Source: JAGLTN01 sp023135255
GTDB lineage: Bacteria > Planctomycetota > Phycisphaerae > Sedimentisphaerales > Anaerobacaceae
Direction: 5' to 3'
Assembly: GCA_030639495.1 (NCBI GenBank)
Contig: DAOWCP010000088.1
Location: 1 to 9,735 of the forward strand
DNA length: 9,735 bases
Positions 7,301 to 9,735 of the stretch are shown here, piece by piece. The position numbers and the translations under genes are program-made. Below the pieces are notes generated by a model. It ran no database searches, was not told the origin of the DNA, and saw nothing but the letters and a program-made list of their open reading frames with translations. Each line of letters starts with the position of its first letter. Position 1 is the stretch's first letter.

Positions 7301-9474
7301 ATCCTATATGGAAATACATCGATAACGGCAGCAACCAGGGAACTGCCTGGCGAGAGTTTTCGTTCGATGATTCCACGTGGAAAGAAGGTACCGGAGAATT
7401 TGGTTTTGGTAACTTAACCCAAACTACCCTCATAAGCTATGGCGGCGCGAGCCATTCACAAGACAAATATATTACTACATATTTCAGAAAGAAATTCACG
7501 ATCAGCGACCCTGCTGCTGTAAAACTGATTTTTGCTCCTTACGTGCGTGATTGTGGTTTTGTAATGTATCTTAATGGCCAGGAAATAAGAAGAACCTTGA
7601 TGCCGACTACAGATTCTCTTTATTGCGTTCCGGCTACATACACTACACTGTCAATTGAAGAGATGACAGGCGATGACGAATCAATGTGGAATGATTTCTT
7701 CATCGACCCTACATTACTCGTTGCAGGCGAAAACATCATTACTGTTGAAACACATTTGTCTTCGATTACTGACATAGATTTGAGCTTTAACATGAAGCTT
7801 TACACATACACAGAAAACCCTTCAGCGCCGGCCACAATTTATTATACAACCAACGGCACAGACCCACGCTTACATGGCGGTGGCATAAGTCCATCAGCAT
7901 CTGTATATACAAGCCCGATTGCTATCAACAGTACCGTTGCTATCAAGGCAAGGGCAAAATATTCCGACGGCAAATGGAGCTGTCTGATGGATGAGACTTA
8001 TACTCTCGGATCAGCAATAGACGATCTGCGCATAACAGAAATAATGTACCACCCAGCTGACCACAACAACCCTGACGATCCCAACACCGAATTTATCGAG
8101 CTGCAGAACATTGGTTCATCGCCTATAGGTCTGAACCTTGTTCACTTTACTGACGGTATAGATTTTACATTCGGCGATACAACCCTCGCAGCAGGTGATT
8201 ACGTTCTTGTCGTAAGAGACATCGCAGCTTTTCTGGCTAAGTATGGCAGTGGTTATCCGATAGCGGGCCAATATACGGGCGCACTCGATAACGGCGGTGA
8301 AGAAATTGTTCTGCGTGACGCTCTCGGCAATGAGGTACATGACTTTGATTATAAAGACGGGTGGTATGACATCACTGACGGCGAAGGTTTCTCACTGGTT
8401 ATCCGTGACCCATACAATGCTGACATCAACAGCTGGGATGAAAAAGACAGTTGGCGTGCAAGTGCGGCTGTAGAAGGTTCGCCGGGTGAAGAAGATATTT
8501 ATAATCTTCCGATGCCTGGCTCAATCATGATAAACGAAGTTATGACCAATCCTGTTACGGGTCAAAGCGACTGGATAGAGCTTTACAACACTACGGGTGC
8601 AGCCATAAATATTGCCGGTTGGTTCTTAAGTGATTCTGACAACGGCGATGTCAACAGCACAAAATATGAAATAGCTCAAGGCGTCGCAATACCGGCTTAT
8701 GGTTATGTGACATTCTATGAGGGCACAAGCTTTGGCAACATCTTAGCCTCCGGTTGTAACATACCGTTCGGCCTAAGCAGCAAAGGCGACCAGGTATACC
8801 TGCGATCTGGTGAAAATGGAGTTATCACAGGCTATTATGAAGCGGAAGATTTTAACGCTGCTGCAACAGGAGTGACTTTCGGCAGATACGAAAAGAGTAC
8901 CGCCACATTTAATTTCGTAGCGATGTCGAGCCCGACACCAAATGCTGAAAATTCCTATCCTGTTGTAGGGCCTATAGTTATTAATGAAATAATGTATAAC
9001 CCGCCTCAAGGTGCAGATGCAGAATACATCGAGCTTTATAACACATCAAGCTCGCCGATAGCTCTGCAAAGTTATGACAGTGATCTGTACATAAACGTAG
9101 GTTGGGTATTCAGCGATGGTATAAGTTATACCTTCCCGCTGGGCACAATTATACCTGCCCATGGTTATGTAGTGATCGCAAGAGTCCCGTCTTTCTTCAC
9201 AGCAACCTATGGCTCATTGCCGGCGGAAGTTGCATTGCTTGGGCCATATGATCTCAAGTTGGATAATGGCGGCGAAAGGCTTCAGCTTTCAATACCGGTA
9301 GGCTCCGACCCGGATTACCTCCAGATAGACAGAGTAACCTATACAGACGATCCACCCTGGCCTACAAGCCCGGACGGCAGTGGTCATTCGTTAAGCAGAA
9401 TATACGAAGATGCCTACGGCAACGACCCCAACAACTGGCAAGGCCAAACACCAACCCCGGGAAGTGCTAACTGA
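4375..9474 (+). CDS. Secreted CotH-kinase-family protein with dockerin-type loops, LamG, chitobiase-C and four lamin-tail domains
   Basis: This 1699-residue protein starts at ATG 4375 behind AAAGGGG (4361-4367). Residues 1-25 form a signal peptide, probably cleaved near S-F-S/A-T. Domains in order: dockerin-type calcium loop 31-53 (D32, D34, D36, D40, D43); LamG/concanavalin-like 60-250; second dockerin-type loop 258-280 (D260, D262, S264, D268, D271); lamin-tail 284-426; chitobiase-C-like 435-511; CotH kinase 521-935; chitobiase-C-like halves 946-964 and 1150-1211 around a beta-sandwich 970-1146; lamin-tail domains 1215-1375, 1383-1528 and 1532-1699. In CotH, G-I-Q-R-R-G (573-578), S-D-R-T-L-M-R-N (621-628), K-G-V-Y-V (666-670), N783-V-D785 and G-P-V-W-D808-F-N are visible. 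D785 and D808 are the expected catalytic and metal aspartates, spaced as I recall for Bacillus CotH D228/D251. CotH proteins are atypical secretory kinases, but the substrate here is unknown. There is no transmembrane anchor, PEP-CTERM or LPXTG tail. Calcium-dependent surface attachment through the dockerin-like loops is inference. Confidence 0.9.
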   Translation: MSNNAKVLILYVFLVLLYLSSISFSATYPLGDLDYDATIDFDDLAFLAEQWLNPGCSEQGLISRWQFDENAGITAYDSAGINDSIINDATWTSGKIGSALNFDGSNDYVDIPDFDLTGNWTISFWIKCMSLSSEATIMLMGDHDDADNFFYMIDGVRARFENSSGTNVSWETDTDFYNKWRFVTLVATTTTVELYLDGISQGAQSITPTFKLYRIGTGYSTRSKDFKGLIDDFRLFDQALTPQQISLLARINSAFFGCADVDGSGIIDMIDFSLMANNWQKTFGPVVINEVMSDNDKLVFDDIGADPDWIELYNPTDESVNVAGMYLSDSSVTWQIPSTCPALTTIDAHGYLLIWADDTPTNGCLHTNFAISSSGEDLTLIDTDGTTVLDSISVPALETNVSFGRFPDMSDNWSLFDAPTAGGTNGVGFTAIVEKPRIITDGGVFTNARQIELVNQAPGAVVHYTINGSIPTQLSDVYTGPVTINNTTRFRARAYVDGMIPSDIAGECFIEINPSIANFNSNLPIVIIATFGTSIRPPGDDYDFIYAASIFIDTNDTGRATITDGPDYCGNAGIQRRGQTSDAFAKKQYKFETWDEANQDKDVSLLNFPKESDWIFYGPESDRTLMRNYLTYKWSNDIGQYAVKTRFVEVFVNSNGNVGDSSLDYKGVYVFMQKIKRGDEAVDVTKLERGDNTEPEVTGGYIIKTDKGDVDFWTSRYGVNITYVYPDTDIITADQKNYVMDYLSDFESTLNSSGFDDPVNGYAKYVDIDAFVDHYIIAEWSENVDALVMSTYMYKDRGSKLKMGPVWDFNFALGNGKGGVDGYQWYPLEHQRFYEARWWGRLRQDPEFMLKYGDRWFKLRKGVFSTANICADIDETAAFLDEAKTRNFTRWNILGASGWAFLYDSYLYPTYAHEIQYFKDWATDRFNWLDYELQRECSLRPPTPDKDSGSVNAGETVQIQSAPSLVENLIFNNSVNPIWKYIDNGSNQGTAWREFSFDDSTWKEGTGEFGFGNLTQTTLISYGGASHSQDKYITTYFRKKFTISDPAAVKLIFAPYVRDCGFVMYLNGQEIRRTLMPTTDSLYCVPATYTTLSIEEMTGDDESMWNDFFIDPTLLVAGENIITVETHLSSITDIDLSFNMKLYTYTENPSAPATIYYTTNGTDPRLHGGGISPSASVYTSPIAINSTVAIKARAKYSDGKWSCLMDETYTLGSAIDDLRITEIMYHPADHNNPDDPNTEFIELQNIGSSPIGLNLVHFTDGIDFTFGDTTLAAGDYVLVVRDIAAFLAKYGSGYPIAGQYTGALDNGGEEIVLRDALGNEVHDFDYKDGWYDITDGEGFSLVIRDPYNADINSWDEKDSWRASAAVEGSPGEEDIYNLPMPGSIMINEVMTNPVTGQSDWIELYNTTGAAINIAGWFLSDSDNGDVNSTKYEIAQGVAIPAYGYVTFYEGTSFGNILASGCNIPFGLSSKGDQVYLRSGENGVITGYYEAEDFNAAATGVTFGRYEKSTATFNFVAMSSPTPNAENSYPVVGPIVINEIMYNPPQGADAEYIELYNTSSSPIALQSYDSDLYINVGWVFSDGISYTFPLGTIIPAHGYVVIARVPSFFTATYGSLPAEVALLGPYDLKLDNGGERLQLSIPVGSDPDYLQIDRVTYTDDPPWPTSPDGSGHSLSRIYEDAYGNDPNNWQGQTPTPGSAN

Positions 9475-9508
9475 CAGGAATAGTTTTTATATCGAAATAA
9501 AATTTACT

Positions 9509-9545
9509 AAACCCTTAGCTGTTTAACGCAGCTAAGGGTTTTATT
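9509..9545 (+). terminator. Intrinsic terminator of the CotH-domain gene
   Basis: A perfect 13-bp stem (arms 9509-9521 and 9529-9541) with a 7-nt loop (9522-9528) ends in a T-rich tail. The GC-rich core is CCCTTAGCTG / CAGCTAAGGG. It lies about 35 nt after the stop codon. The A-rich left flank means it may also act on transcription arriving from the right. Confidence 0.92.
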
Positions 9546-9673
9546 ACAAGTCTATTTTTAGCCAGTTTTTTATAAGAATTTAATAAAAATTCGTCACAAA
9601 ACCTTGTTTTAAATAACTTATTAGTAGAAGCACTAAAAAGAGATTTTCAGCAATGCAGCTGATTGGTTTTTAG

Positions 9674-9735
9674 ATGTTGAAATTAGGTGTTTTATCGGGT
9701 TTTTGTTTGCTGTCCGGTAATATAGGGTATAAATA
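9674..9735 (+). CDS. Possible start of a further small or secreted protein (cut by window edge)
   Basis: ATG at 9674 opens a frame with no stop to the window end. It encodes about 20 residues beginning M-L-K-L-G-V-L-S-G-F-C-L-L-S-G, which resembles the start of an export signal. No clear ribosome site precedes it and the visible length is too short for statistics. The rest of 9546-9673 is AT-rich with no gene I can support. Confidence 0.15.
   Translation, partial: MLKLGVLSGFCLLSGNIGYK

Noticed and set aside
5010..9009. Shorter open frames on both strands inside the CotH-domain gene
   Set aside because: They are shadows of a 1699-codon frame with continuous recognisable domains.
9718..9734. 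Promoter-like TAATAT and TATAAA at the right edge
   Set aside because: No acceptable -35 lies at proper spacing, and AT-rich DNA yields such boxes by chance.

Overview
The window looks like a chromosomal segment from a planctomycete-type bacterium, most likely a Phycisphaerae/Sedimentisphaerales-like lineage. That placement is inference. It rests on the moderate-to-low GC content, the large secreted protein that combines dockerin-type calcium loops, LamG, lamin-tail, chitobiase-C and CotH domains, and a ribosomal L21 gene that stands apart from L27. No rRNA, tRNA, CRISPR array, insertion sequence or integrase is visible.

Layout. Positions 1-2075 (minus strand) hold an uninterrupted glycoside hydrolase family 38 alpha-mannosidase, cut at its C-terminus by the window edge. 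A 151-bp divergent intergenic region with two good promoter candidates follows. Positions 2227-2865 (plus) encode a stand-alone precorrin-2 dehydrogenase of siroheme synthesis. It converges on ribosomal protein L21 (2866-3195, minus), and the two stop codons abut with no spacer. A second divergent region (3196-3367) separates L21 from a class IV PLP aminotransferase, best called D-amino-acid transaminase (3368-4201, plus). After a 173-bp leader with a promoter and a 20-bp tandem repeat comes a 1699-residue secreted multidomain CotH-kinase protein (4375-9474, plus), closed by a strong intrinsic terminator at 9509-9545. The last ~190 bp are AT-rich, with at most the start of another secreted protein.

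The genes do not form one pathway. Three are housekeeping or metabolic single-gene units (siroheme, L21, D-amino acids). The alpha-mannosidase and the CotH protein fit a polysaccharide- or glycoprotein-degrading organism with an elaborate cell surface. I see no clear new multi-gene system. The most unusual items are the architecture of the CotH protein (two dockerin half-repeats flanking a LamG domain, a chitobiase-C domain apparently split by a beta-sandwich, and alternating lamin-tail subtypes), the zero-gap convergent stops, L21 without L27, and a probable leaderless siroheme gene.
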